A stretch of DNA of 61,057 bases, taken from contig JAFTUS010000206.1 in the NCBI GenBank assembly GCA_017466125.1, positions 1-61,057 on the forward strand, written 5' to 3'. Positions 16,014 through 24,678 of the stretch are shown here, piece after piece. Source of the stretch: Lentisphaeria bacterium. GTDB lineage: Bacteria > Verrucomicrobiota > Lentisphaeria > Victivallales > Victivallaceae. Below the pieces are notes generated by a model. The model did no database searches. It saw nothing but the letters and a program-made list of their open reading frames with translations, and was not told where the DNA came from. Made by a program: the position numbers and the translations under genes. The number at the start of each line of letters is the position of its first letter. Position 1 is the first letter of the stretch.

Positions 16014-17585
16014 ATGAAACAGAAATTATTGAAAGCCGGTGTTGCCGGTCTTGTTCTTTTGACCGGCGGCTGTTATGAGTACACCAAACCGTTGGCGGAT
16101 TTTTCGCAGAGCAGTTACAGTCAGCGTCCGAAAGAGGCGAATGCGGATCTTCTCAAAGGCATCAGTCAGTTGACGCTTGCCGATGCCCAGCGTATTTCCA
16201 TTATCAACAATCCGACCTACATCGCAGCTTACCATGCTGTCTCCGCCGCCCGTATGCGTTATTATCAGGCGATCGGTGCATATTCACCCGTTGTCTCTGC
16301 TAAATTTTCTCTCTCCCGCGGACAGAGTTGGGTGCGCAGCAGCAAACCGCACAGCAACAGTCCCGGTCGGACCGATACGTTCCGCACCGATACCGGACTG
16401 CATGCCACCTGGCTGCTCTTTGACGGTTTCGCCCGCGAACTCAATGTGATGATCCAGAACCGTTCCGTCGATTACCAGACGCACATCGAAGCAGACACCT
16501 GCCGCACGCTGATGTACGCCGTTGCCCGCGCCTACAACGAAGTTCTGCTGGCAGTGGAAAACATCCGCATTTCCCGTGAAAACCGGGTCTATCAGGAGGC
16601 CTTGTTGCGCTATACCCGTTTGAAATATCAGGCAGGTGCAGTTCCGCTGAGCGATGTGCTGAACTTTGAGATCCAGATGAATGCCGCTGACGGCGACCTC
16701 GTTGCCGCCGAATATCAGTACGATGCCGCCGTCTATGCACTGGCGGTGCTGATGGGTTATCCCGAAGGCGTACTGCCCGCCAATATCGAATTCCCCACCG
16801 ATTACAAGAATAAATACATCGATCTGCCCTCGATCGACAGTTACCTCGATCAGGCTCTTGCCAACCGTCCCGACCTCAAAGCCTATCGGGAACAGCTGCA
16901 GATCGCCAAGTACACCCTCAATACCGGGTACAGTGCTTATTCGCCCACGGTCAGTGCCAATTTCTCCTACAATTTCGGCACCAGTGCATCCTACGATGCC
17001 CGCGCTCACTATTCCGGCACCAACCGTTACTACCAGAATACCCCCAGCCTCTCCTACGGTCTGACCGCAGACTGGGTGCTTTTCAACGGTTTTGCCCGTT
17101 TCAACAAACTGCGTGAATATCAGGCAAATGTCGCCATCGCCGATTTCAACGTTGCGGAAGTGTGGCTCACGGTGGTCGAAGAGGTGCGTACCGCTTATGC
17201 GAACTACATCAAGAGTGTCAAACTGACCCGCATCTATGAGAAAAACCGTGACCTTTCCGCCGAACAGCGGCGTCTGGTCGATGAAGGCTACCGTGCCGGT
17301 AACGTCGAACTGACCCGTCTGAACGAAGTACAGCGCGACCTGGTGCAGGCTGAAACCAATCTGGCATCCAGTTACATCAATATCCAGAACGCCAAGGCTC
17401 AACTCGATTCTGCGGTAGGCTCCAACGGTGCGGATTATTACCGCAACGGCAGTACGGCCGCACCCGCCAAAGCCGCCGCTCCCGCCAAAACCGCCGCTCC
17501 CGCGAAAGCCGCCGCTCCCGCCAAAGCCGCCGCTCCCGCGAAAACCGCCGCTCCCGCAATTCCGGCAACTGCAACTGCAAAATAA
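16014..17585 (+). CDS. TolC-family outer-membrane efflux lipoprotein
   Basis: Forms trimeric outer-membrane channels for efflux or type I export. The 523 residues start with a lipoprotein signal (lipobox LTGGC, Cys20). Two OEP repeats follow (about 55-250 and 270-475), with the paired sequence patterns NPTYIAAYHAVSAARMRYYQA and NRPDLKAYREQLQIAKY, and the WLLFDGFARE/WVLFNGFARF pair. The last 45 residues are a low-complexity (A)APAK tail encoded by 18-bp repeats. No inner-membrane pump or adaptor gene is nearby. It leads an operon with def 16 nt downstream. Confidence 0.9.
   Translation: MKQKLLKAGVAGLVLLTGGCYEYTKPLADFSQSSYSQRPKEANADLLKGISQLTLADAQRISIINNPTYIAAYHAVSAARMRYYQAIGAYSPVVSAKFSLSRGQSWVRSSKPHSNSPGRTDTFRTDTGLHATWLLFDGFARELNVMIQNRSVDYQTHIEADTCRTLMYAVARAYNEVLLAVENIRISRENRVYQEALLRYTRLKYQAGAVPLSDVLNFEIQMNAADGDLVAAEYQYDAAVYALAVLMGYPEGVLPANIEFPTDYKNKYIDLPSIDSYLDQALANRPDLKAYREQLQIAKYTLNTGYSAYSPTVSANFSYNFGTSASYDARAHYSGTNRYYQNTPSLSYGLTADWVLFNGFARFNKLREYQANVAIADFNVAEVWLTVVEEVRTAYANYIKSVKLTRIYEKNRDLSAEQRRLVDEGYRAGNVELTRLNEVQRDLVQAETNLASSYINIQNAKAQLDSAVGSNGADYYRNGSTAAPAKAAAPAKTAAPAKAAAPAKAAAPAKTAAPAIPATATAK
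17463..17552 (+). repeat. 18-bp coding tandem repeat, 5 units
   Basis: Five units of CCCGC(C/G)AAA(A/G)CCGCCGCT encode the PAKAAA/PAKTAA tail of the TolC-like protein. Such repeats can change copy number by slippage without breaking the frame. Confidence 0.85.
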
Positions 17586-17601
17586 GTAAAACGGAATACC
17601 T

Positions 17602-18195
17602 ATGCTGTTCAAAGAAAAAAGCCGTCATGTGGTCCATACCGCCGGAGATCCGGTGCTGAAAGCCGTTGCCAAACCGGTAACGGCGGTGACGCCCGAAATC
17701 CTCGCACTGGCAGAGCGTATGCTTATGGCAATGCGGGTTTTTGACGGGATCGGTCTGGCGGCTCCGCAGGCGGGCGAATCCCTGCGGATGGTGGTTTTTG
17801 ATGTTCCGATGGATTCCATGAGCGAACCGCCGACCCCGGGCGAACTTCAACTGCTCCCCCGGATGCCGCTGACCGTCATCAATCCGGAGATTATCTCTTT
17901 CGCCGGAGAAAAGACCGAATACACCGAAGGGTGCTTGAGCGTACCGGATATCTTTGCACCGGTCATCCGTCCGGAACGGGTGTTTTTCCGGGCCACGACC
18001 CTGGATGGCGAAATGATCGAATGTGAATGCGGCGGACTTCTCGGCCGCTGTATCCAGCATGAACTGGATCATCTGGACGGCAAACTCTTTATCGACCGCC
18101 TCACCCCCGCAGAAGCAATGAAAATCGAAAAACCTCTGCGTCAGCTGGTGCGCTACGGCGAAAAACACAAATACCTTCGGGTCAAAGTGAAATAG
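17602..18195 (+). CDS. def: Peptide deformylase
   Basis: Removes the formyl group from nascent N-terminal Met. All three metal-site motifs are present: GIGLAAPQAGE, EGCLSVPDIF (Cys ligand) and QHELDHLDGKLF (two His ligands and the catalytic Glu). At 197 residues it has a slightly long segment between motifs 1 and 2. It is the second gene of the operon and is followed 3 nt later by a membrane-protein gene. No fmt gene is next to it, unlike many genomes. Confidence 0.95.
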   Translation: MLFKEKSRHVVHTAGDPVLKAVAKPVTAVTPEILALAERMLMAMRVFDGIGLAAPQAGESLRMVVFDVPMDSMSEPPTPGELQLLPRMPLTVINPEIISFAGEKTEYTEGCLSVPDIFAPVIRPERVFFRATTLDGEMIECECGGLLGRCIQHELDHLDGKLFIDRLTPAEAMKIEKPLRQLVRYGEKHKYLRVKVK

Positions 18196-18198
18196 GTC

Positions 18199-19122
18199 AT
18201 GTGCGAAAATAAAACAAAAATCAGTTTCCGGTCGGCCCTGTGGGGGTGCTGCTGTGGAACGGCTGTTTTCAAACAGTTGGTCTGCCACAGTTGGGGAAGG
18301 GTCATTTGGCACTTTGTCTGCATGGCACTTTGTGCAGCATTTATCATCGGCGGAGCCGCTGCTTTCCGCACGGGCAGAGAAATCAACAGCATGACCGCTG
18401 TATTCACAGAAGAATTCGGCGGGATCTCCTGCGGACCGGACGGGATTTTTCCTTCCAAAGACGCGAAACGCCCCCGGAGTGTCGCTCTGCCGCAGGATGG
18501 GCGGCTCGTCTATCTGCCGGAGTGGAAAAAGGATACCGCCTATACTCCCGATGACCTTAAAGTATTCCGCTACATGATCTTCTGGACCCCCGGGCGGCAG
18601 TTGCTCGCCGTCAATCAGGGCGATGAACTGGGTTGGGGCGTTCTGTGCCGGAGCGGTCTTACGGATCTGACCCGGCATATTTTCTCAACTTCGGAATTCA
18701 GTGACTTTCTCAAAAACACTCCGCCGCCTGTTGACGGGTGGAAAAATATGCCGATTTTTGTACAGCCATTCACTTTTTGGGCAAAGTTTTTGCTTTATGC
18801 ACTTGCAATAACGCTCTTTATCGGTTATTTTATAGGAATAGTATGGCTGACGTTGCTTTACATCGGGATTTTTGCATTGATGTTCCGTTTGACGGGTGGT
18901 GCCGGGAAGTTGGTTTCCATGACGTTTTCCCAGTTCTGCAAGGTCGGAGTGTATGCGGCTTTTCCTGCGTTGCTGATCGCCGGATGTTTTCCGGTTCTTG
19001 AACTGCCGCTGTTGAGTTTCAATACAGTATATATGATCGGGCTGGTCGTTTACTGGCTGATCGTTGTCAACCGGAATGAGACCGATTTCCGGGAAAATCA
19101 GGGAGGTTCTCCAAATGAATGA
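18199..19122 (+). CDS. Integral membrane protein, DUF1189-like
   Basis: Function unknown. The 307 residues have one N-terminal membrane helix (about 35-58), an extracytoplasmic domain of about 130 residues, then four predicted helices (about 195-225, 225-245, 255-275, 280-295). This layout, with a YLPEW/DDLK-type outer domain, resembles DUF1189 proteins, but the match is only by general appearance. It follows def by 3 nt and overlaps the next gene by 8 nt, so it is part of the same operon. Confidence 0.8.
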   Translation: MCENKTKISFRSALWGCCCGTAVFKQLVCHSWGRVIWHFVCMALCAAFIIGGAAAFRTGREINSMTAVFTEEFGGISCGPDGIFPSKDAKRPRSVALPQDGRLVYLPEWKKDTAYTPDDLKVFRYMIFWTPGRQLLAVNQGDELGWGVLCRSGLTDLTRHIFSTSEFSDFLKNTPPPVDGWKNMPIFVQPFTFWAKFLLYALAITLFIGYFIGIVWLTLLYIGIFALMFRLTGGAGKLVSMTFSQFCKVGVYAAFPALLIAGCFPVLELPLLSFNTVYMIGLVVYWLIVVNRNETDFRENQGGSPNE

Positions 19123-19846
19123 TAAAGACCGTTTTCTGCGGATCCCGGAGTGGTATCCTATTCTTGCATCTTACACTTTTCTGACGACGTTTGTGCGTCT
19201 GCGCAGTGAAGCCCAACTGCTGCTGGCAGGCAAAATAGCGGATGACGGGGCGGTGGAAGAGATCTCCGAACGGATCATTGCCGACCTCAAACAGCCGCTT
19301 GCCTCCGTCAACGGTCCCTGCTTTGTGAGCGTTGACACCTGCGCACCGACCGATACGGAACGGTTTGCCAAAAAAGGCGGAGCCGTTTTTTCGGCGGAGA
19401 GCGTTCTGCGGATTTTGCGGGAGAGCAAAAAAGTGCGCGAAGCGGCACAGGCGGGACTGGTCGAAAACATCTGCATCCGCCATTACCGCAATATGACCGC
19501 TCCGCGGGAGTTCCGCCTTTTCATCCACAACGGCGAACTCAATGCGATGAGCCAGTATCATCTGACCCGCCATTTCCGCCGTCTGGAAGGCGTCAGAGAA
19601 CGTTATTGGGAAGCGGCGCAGAAACTCGTTGAAGATGTCGCGTGGCGGCTGCCGGTAAAAAATCTGGTTATGGATATCTACTTTACCCACTCCGGAAAAA
19701 TCCTGATCCTCGACTTGAATCCGTGGGGCGAACCGACTTCGCCGCTCTTGCTGAACTCCTGGAGCAGAGATTGGGAGACCAAAGCGGGCATCGTGCTGAT
19801 CCCGCCGCCGAAAACGATCAAGGGAAATGTAAACGTCTCTTTCTGA
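19115..19846 (+). CDS. CDC123/D123-like ATP-grasp protein
   Basis: Resembles the D123 (CDC123) family, an ATP-grasp fold whose eukaryotic member assembles the eIF2 complex; the bacterial role is unknown. The 243 residues show the family pattern FVSVDTCAPTD near residue 83, EFRLFIHNGELNAMSQYH, a gap, then VMDIYFTHSGKILILDLNPWGEP with the DxNPWG metal/ATP site, and a Trp-rich end. The ATG at 19115 has GGGAGG 8 nt upstream and overlaps the preceding stop. It is followed by a glycosyltransferase, so a role in modifying a small molecule or peptide for the cell surface is possible but unproved. Confidence 0.75.
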   Translation: MNDKDRFLRIPEWYPILASYTFLTTFVRLRSEAQLLLAGKIADDGAVEEISERIIADLKQPLASVNGPCFVSVDTCAPTDTERFAKKGGAVFSAESVLRILRESKKVREAAQAGLVENICIRHYRNMTAPREFRLFIHNGELNAMSQYHLTRHFRRLEGVRERYWEAAQKLVEDVAWRLPVKNLVMDIYFTHSGKILILDLNPWGEPTSPLLLNSWSRDWETKAGIVLIPPPKTIKGNVNVSF

Positions 19847-19861
19847 AACGGAGCAGATGGC

Positions 19862-20917
19862 ATGGAGCGTCTCGGTATCTTCACCCGTTACGACCGTATG
19901 GGGGCATCCAGCCGTCTGCGTTTTTTTCAGTGGAAAGATGATTTTGCCGCTTTCGGATTTCTGCCGGAATTTTATCCGTTTTTTACAGAAGATTACCTGA
20001 AAAAGCTCTATTCCTGCGGTAAAAAATCCAAATTATCCCTGTTTATGGCGGCGGTGTGCCGTTTTTTTCAGTTGATGCGTGCGCCGCAGAAACTGTTGAT
20101 CGAATACGAATTATTTCCTTTTCTTCCGGCGAAATGGGAACTTCTTTTTCTGAAACGGAAACGGTATTTTCTCGGATTTGATGACAACGTCTGGGAGAAA
20201 TACAAAAACAATCCCGCCCTTGCCGACAAATATGACGAATTGATCCGTCATGCAGACGGCGTGATCGTTGCCAATGATTTTCTGTATGAAAAAGTAAAGC
20301 CGCTCAACGATAGAATTCTGCTGCTGCCGACGGTGATCCAGTTGGAAAATTATCAGGAACCCGCCCCGCCGAAACCGGAACGTTTCACGATCGGCTGGAT
20401 CGGCACACCTGTTACCTACCGTTATCTGGAAGCGTTTGCAGAAATGCTTCAACAGGCCTCCAAAGAGATCGATTTTGATTTAAAAGTCATTGCGGCGAAA
20501 CACCTTGTTCCGATTTCGGGTGTTCGGATGCACTTTGTGGACTGGTCCACTGAAAATGAGATACAGGAGTTGAAGAGTTGTCATATCGGCATCATGCCGT
20601 TGACGGATGATGCGTTTTCTCAAGGGAAATCGGCATTCAAACTGATCCAGTATCTTGGAGCGGGACTTCCGGCCGTAGCCTCTCCGATCGGAGAGAACAG
20701 CAAAGTTATTACGGCGGAGACCGGTTTTCTGGCAAGTTCTCCGGAGGAGTGGATCGCTGCGCTCCGTCAACTGGCGCATGACAGGACCCTGCGGCGGAAA
20801 ATGGGAGATGCCGCCCGGATACGGGCCTACGAGTATTCCCAGACCAAATACGCTCCTCTGCTGGAAAAAATGCTCTGCGGAGACGGTGAATACGAAAGTC
20901 ATTCAACGCAAAAATAA
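19862..20917 (+). CDS. Glycosyltransferase, GT4-like (GT-B fold)
   Basis: Probably transfers a sugar from an activated donor to a surface glycan or lipid. The 351 residues have an N-terminal Rossmann-like half, then the GT-B donor-side half starting at about 175 (RFTIGWIGTPVTYRYLEAF), the pattern IGIMPLTDDAFSQGKSAFKLIQYLGAGLPAVASPIGEN with the Glu/Gly loop typical of GT4, and a C-terminal helix. GGAG lies 8 nt before the ATG. Last gene of the operon that starts with the TolC-like lipoprotein; convergent with dinB. Confidence 0.88.
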   Translation: MERLGIFTRYDRMGASSRLRFFQWKDDFAAFGFLPEFYPFFTEDYLKKLYSCGKKSKLSLFMAAVCRFFQLMRAPQKLLIEYELFPFLPAKWELLFLKRKRYFLGFDDNVWEKYKNNPALADKYDELIRHADGVIVANDFLYEKVKPLNDRILLLPTVIQLENYQEPAPPKPERFTIGWIGTPVTYRYLEAFAEMLQQASKEIDFDLKVIAAKHLVPISGVRMHFVDWSTENEIQELKSCHIGIMPLTDDAFSQGKSAFKLIQYLGAGLPAVASPIGENSKVITAETGFLASSPEEWIAALRQLAHDRTLRRKMGDAARIRAYEYSQTKYAPLLEKMLCGDGEYESHSTQK

Positions 20918-20953
20918 CCGACAGAACCACAGTCTTACCCGGAGGAGCGTTTA

Positions 20954-22033
20954 TCAAGCGTCCGGGAATGGCAGATGCAGTTGTTCGCTGCTGTTTTTGG
21001 TTGTCTTTCCGGTAAAGTTGCTGACTGTTACCCCGGCAAGGCGGACGGGACGTTTGCCCGCTTCGGTCTTCTCCAGCAAGCCGACCGCCTCTTTGCCGAT
21101 GCGTTCTCCGCTGCGGACAGGACGTTCCAGCGTAACGGAACGGGTGATGGTGGAAAAGTCTTCATAACGCAGTTTCAGCGTTACTGTACACCCCTGCACT
21201 CCCTTCCGCTGAAGTGTGTGCGCCACATTGCGTGCCAGCGTTCTTAATACGATGCGGATATGACGCAAGTTTGTGCAGTCTTCAGGGAAAGTCGTTTCAC
21301 GCCCCACGGACTTCGGGGCGCAATCGGTCTCCACCGGCCGCTCGTCGATGCCGCGGACGATCTGATAATAGTAATGCCCCACCTTGCCGAACATGGAAAG
21401 CAATACCGACAGATCCAGTTTTTTCAAATCCGCACCGGTACGGATGTTGATGGCTTCCAGTTTCTTCGCCGTCACCTGCCCGATGCCGTGGAATTTGGCG
21501 ATCGGCAAGTCGCGGAGGAGTTCTTCCGCCGTTTCCGGTGTAATGAGCGTCAGCCCCGCCGGTTTGCGGTAATCAGAGGCGATCTTCGCCAGAAATTTAT
21601 TGTAAGATACCCCCGCTGAAGCTGTCAATTCTGTCCGGCGGAAAATCTCCTCCTGAATGTAACGGGCAACTTTGACCGCAGAGGGTTCGTTGAGTTTGTT
21701 TTGCGTCACATCCAGATAGGCTTCATCAATGGAAACAGGTTCGACCAGATCGGTTATTTCATGGAAAATACGGTGGATCTGCTGAGAAACACGGCGGTAA
21801 CGGCGGAAATCTCCGGGCAGAAAAATACCGTTCGGACAAAGCCGCATCGCGGTTTTCGTCGGCATGGCGGAGTGTACACCGAATTTGCGCGCTTCATAAG
21901 AACAGGTCGATACCACGCCCCGATGTTCGGCAGAACCGCCGACAATGACCGGTTTTCCCCGCAATTCAGGGCGGTCGCGCTGCTCGACGGAGGCGAAGAA
22001 AGCATCCATGTCGATATGTATGATCTTGCGCAT
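20954..22033 (-). CDS. dinB: DNA polymerase IV (Y family)
   Basis: Error-prone translesion polymerase. The 359 residues contain the catalytic-site motifs IHIDMDAFFASVEQRD and SIDEAYLDVT, the palm/finger segment YEARKFGVHSAMPTKTAMRLCP, the helix-hairpin-helix IAKFHGIGQVTAKKLEAI, and a C-terminal clamp-binding peptide QLHLPF. It lies 15 nt downstream of rnc on the same strand. I saw no obvious LexA box upstream. Confidence 0.95.
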   Translation of the reverse strand: MRKIIHIDMDAFFASVEQRDRPELRGKPVIVGGSAEHRGVVSTCSYEARKFGVHSAMPTKTAMRLCPNGIFLPGDFRRYRRVSQQIHRIFHEITDLVEPVSIDEAYLDVTQNKLNEPSAVKVARYIQEEIFRRTELTASAGVSYNKFLAKIASDYRKPAGLTLITPETAEELLRDLPIAKFHGIGQVTAKKLEAINIRTGADLKKLDLSVLLSMFGKVGHYYYQIVRGIDERPVETDCAPKSVGRETTFPEDCTNLRHIRIVLRTLARNVAHTLQRKGVQGCTVTLKLRYEDFSTITRSVTLERPVRSGERIGKEAVGLLEKTEAGKRPVRLAGVTVSNFTGKTTKNSSEQLHLPFPDA

Positions 22034-22048
22034 CGGACGGAACTCCGG

Positions 22049-22735
22049 TTATTCCGCAGCAGTCAGAAACTCATATAATTTCCGGGCGGCGGCGCACTCC
22101 GCCTGTCTGCGGCTGGGGGCTTCTCCGACAGCAGAGTGAGCGTTGAAGGTCACTTCCACAACGTACAGCGGCCGGTGTTCCGGGCCGGACACATTCAGTA
22201 TCCTGTAAAACGGCGGCGGCAGATGAAGTTTCTGCGCATACTCCTGTAAAGAACCTTTGGGGTTGATGGAGGTCAGCAGTTGACACGGTTCGGGCGTATG
22301 CTTCTGAAAGAGCGGCAGAATGTACGCACGGGAACTCTCCAGCCCCGCATCCAGATAAACTGCTCCGAGGACAGCTTCAAAGAGATCCGCCAGCGTGGAA
22401 CGCCGTTCTGCTCCGCCGTTCTCCTGTTCGCCGTGACCGATACGGAGAAAACGCCCCAGTTTCAGTTGTTCAGCCAGTTCTGCCAATGTGCTTTCCTGAA
22501 CCAGCGCAGAACGGATCTTGGTCATATCGCCCTCTTTCATATCAGGATAGAGGTTATAGAGGTATTCGGTCAAAATGATTTCGAGGACGGCATCCCCCAG
22601 AAATTCCAACCGCTGATTGTCGTAATTCAAGCCGTGTTCCACCGCATAGGAACGGTGGGTGAATGCTTCGGCAAGGTGCGGCAGAGAATATGCTTCAAGC
22701 CCTGCGGCGTTTTTGAATTCTGTAAACTCTTCCAT
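22049..22735 (-). CDS. rnc: Ribonuclease III
   Basis: Cleaves double-stranded RNA in rRNA and mRNA processing. The 228 residues hold the signature NQRLEFLGDAVLEIILTEYLY, the downstream acidic cluster DLFEAVLGAVYLDAG, and a C-terminal dsRNA-binding domain (NPKGSLQEYAQKLHLPPPFY ... RRQAECAAARKLYEFL). Length is normal. The ATG overlaps the end of the kinase-like gene by one base. Confidence 0.96.
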   Translation of the reverse strand: MEEFTEFKNAAGLEAYSLPHLAEAFTHRSYAVEHGLNYDNQRLEFLGDAVLEIILTEYLYNLYPDMKEGDMTKIRSALVQESTLAELAEQLKLGRFLRIGHGEQENGGAERRSTLADLFEAVLGAVYLDAGLESSRAYILPLFQKHTPEPCQLLTSINPKGSLQEYAQKLHLPPPFYRILNVSGPEHRPLYVVEVTFNAHSAVGEAPSRRQAECAAARKLYEFLTAAE

Positions 22736-23550
22736 CAGTGATTTCTCCGGATCCTTTCCACATGGTAAGTAATACGTTTATCCATAAATTTTCCGGAGAG
22801 ATCAATGCCGGAAAGTTCCTGATATTTCTGTAAAAAGTCGTCAGTTACCGTCTCCGGCATGGCGATTTTGCCGTTACGGACACAGAGACGGATGGCGGCG
22901 ATCAGCCGCGCCATATCGAGAGAGCGCAAACGGAAATTCAGCGGTTTGGGCAAAACAAGGCAACTGTCCAGGTCGATCGCCCCCCAATTAGAAAAACCGT
23001 TTTCGCTGCGGCGGCAGTAAAGATTACGCAAGTTCAAGTCTCCGTGGAGAAAGCCATTATCGTGAATTCGGCACAGCAGTCCGGCAAGCCCGCTGATGAA
23101 AGAGGGGTAATTTTCCGGGGCGGCAAACTCCGTCACGATGCGGTCGCACTGAAGATCCAGTCCGGTGAGACTGTCTGTAATAAGCAGAGCATCTGTCGGC
23201 AATCCGTATTTTTTATAGACGATCGCCGCGCGGACTTCCGGAGTCGGGATGCCGTTCTCTTTGAGGCGCAAAGCCCCCGCAAGACAGATGAAGGGGCGCG
23301 GAGTAAGCACCGCATGACGCGCGGCGTACAACCAGCCCCGTTGTTTATAATGTTTAAAAAAAGCGTCTCCGGCAATTCCCGCTGCGATCTTCGGACGGTC
23401 TTTGATGACCCGTGTGCAGGGGAACTGACGGAGGCTTATTGCAGGGACAAGGCACTTGAACTCTTCCAGAAAGTCCAACTTCACAACGCCGCTGAACTCC
23501 TTTTCTGCAACGGCAGTGTATCCTGCCGGAAGTGCCTTGTCTGCTCTCAT
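22735..23550 (-). CDS. Kdo/WaaP-family lipopolysaccharide kinase-like protein
   Basis: A protein-kinase-fold enzyme that probably phosphorylates a sugar of the LPS core or another surface glycan. The 271 residues include Lys in the N lobe, a short hinge, the catalytic loop HGDLNLRNLYC (Asp and Asn) and the metal-binding GAIDLDSC, which together identify WaaP/InaA/Kdo-kinase relatives. Many Arg and Lys residues suggest membrane association. It is translationally coupled to rnc and lies 5 nt after leuB. Confidence 0.85.
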   Translation of the reverse strand: MRADKALPAGYTAVAEKEFSGVVKLDFLEEFKCLVPAISLRQFPCTRVIKDRPKIAAGIAGDAFFKHYKQRGWLYAARHAVLTPRPFICLAGALRLKENGIPTPEVRAAIVYKKYGLPTDALLITDSLTGLDLQCDRIVTEFAAPENYPSFISGLAGLLCRIHDNGFLHGDLNLRNLYCRRSENGFSNWGAIDLDSCLVLPKPLNFRLRSLDMARLIAAIRLCVRNGKIAMPETVTDDFLQKYQELSGIDLSGKFMDKRITYHVERIRRNH

Positions 23551-23555
23551 GGATC

Positions 23556-24665
23556 TCAGAGATTTTCTGCGACCAGATCGCCGACTTCAGTGGTGGAATA
23601 ACCCATCTTGCCGGCACTCATGGATTTGAGTTTGTTGGCGGTCACAAAAGCAATGCTGTTCTCAATGGCTTTGGCGGCCTCTTTTTCACCGAGGAAATCC
23701 AGCATCATCGCGGCGGCACCGATGGCGGCGAGCGGGTTGATGATGTTCATTCCGGTATACTTCGGGGCAGATCCGCCGATGGGTTCAAACATGCTGACAC
23801 CTTCGGGATTGAGGTTTGCCCCGGAGGAGACACCCATACCGCCGGAGGTCATGGCGGCGAGGTCGGTAATGATGTCGCCCATGAGGTTTTCGGTCACGAT
23901 GACGTCGAACCATTCGGGGTTCTTGACCATCCACATGGTCGTTGCGTCAACGTGGCAGTAGGCGGTCTTGACGGTGGGATACTGTTTCGCCATTTCGTTG
24001 AAAGCCCGTTCCCAGAGTCCGCAGACGTAGGTCAGAACGTTGGTTTTGCCGACGAGGGTCAGCTGCGCAACGTAACCGGCTTTTTTGTCCTCTTCGGAGA
24101 GTCCGCGCCACGGATTTTCTTTGCTGTGACGTTTCAGAGCCAGTTCAAAGGCATATTTCAGACAGCGGTCAACCTGTTTGCGGGTGTAGACCCAGTTCTG
24201 ACAGGCGACTTCATCGGGAGTATCGACAGCGACGTTTCCGCCCATGCCGGTATAGCAGCCGCCGGAGTTTTCACGCACGACGACGTAGTCGATATCTTCG
24301 GGCTTCTTGTTGGCGAGCGGGGTCTCCACGCCGGGATAGAGTTTCACGGGGCGGAGGTTGATGTACTGGTCGAGGTCGAAACGCAGTTTCAGCAGAATAC
24401 CTTTTTCGAGGATACCGGGTTTCACCTTCGGGCTGCCGATGGCACCGAGCAGAACCGCATCATTGGCGGCAAGCTGGGCGCAGGCATCTGCGGGGAGGGT
24501 CTCTCCGGTGGCGAGATAGTGTTCGCCGCCCCAGTCAAAATATTTCTTTTCGGTGGTGAAACCGAATTTTTTTCCGGCGGCATCCAGCACCTTGAGGGCC
24601 TCTGCGACGACTTCCGGGCCGGTGCCGTCACCGGGGATCACGGCGATCTTGTAATTTTTGGACAT
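23556..24665 (-). CDS. leuB: 3-isopropylmalate dehydrogenase
   Basis: Oxidises and decarboxylates 3-isopropylmalate in leucine synthesis. The 369 residues show IPGDGTGPEVVAEALKVL, the Arg cluster LRFDLDQYINLRPVKLYPG, VVVRENSGG, the Asp metal ligands in VTENLMGDIITDLAA, and EPIGGSAPKYTG. Related tartrate dehydrogenases share much of this, and no leuACD genes lie nearby, so some doubt remains. The ATG at 24665 follows AAAGGAAC. It is 13 nt downstream of argG and probably co-transcribed. Confidence 0.85.
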   Translation of the reverse strand: MSKNYKIAVIPGDGTGPEVVAEALKVLDAAGKKFGFTTEKKYFDWGGEHYLATGETLPADACAQLAANDAVLLGAIGSPKVKPGILEKGILLKLRFDLDQYINLRPVKLYPGVETPLANKKPEDIDYVVVRENSGGCYTGMGGNVAVDTPDEVACQNWVYTRKQVDRCLKYAFELALKRHSKENPWRGLSEEDKKAGYVAQLTLVGKTNVLTYVCGLWERAFNEMAKQYPTVKTAYCHVDATTMWMVKNPEWFDVIVTENLMGDIITDLAAMTSGGMGVSSGANLNPEGVSMFEPIGGSAPKYTGMNIINPLAAIGAAAMMLDFLGEKEAAKAIENSIAFVTANKLKSMSAGKMGYSTTEVGDLVAENL

Positions 24666-24678
24666 GATAAAGTTCCTT

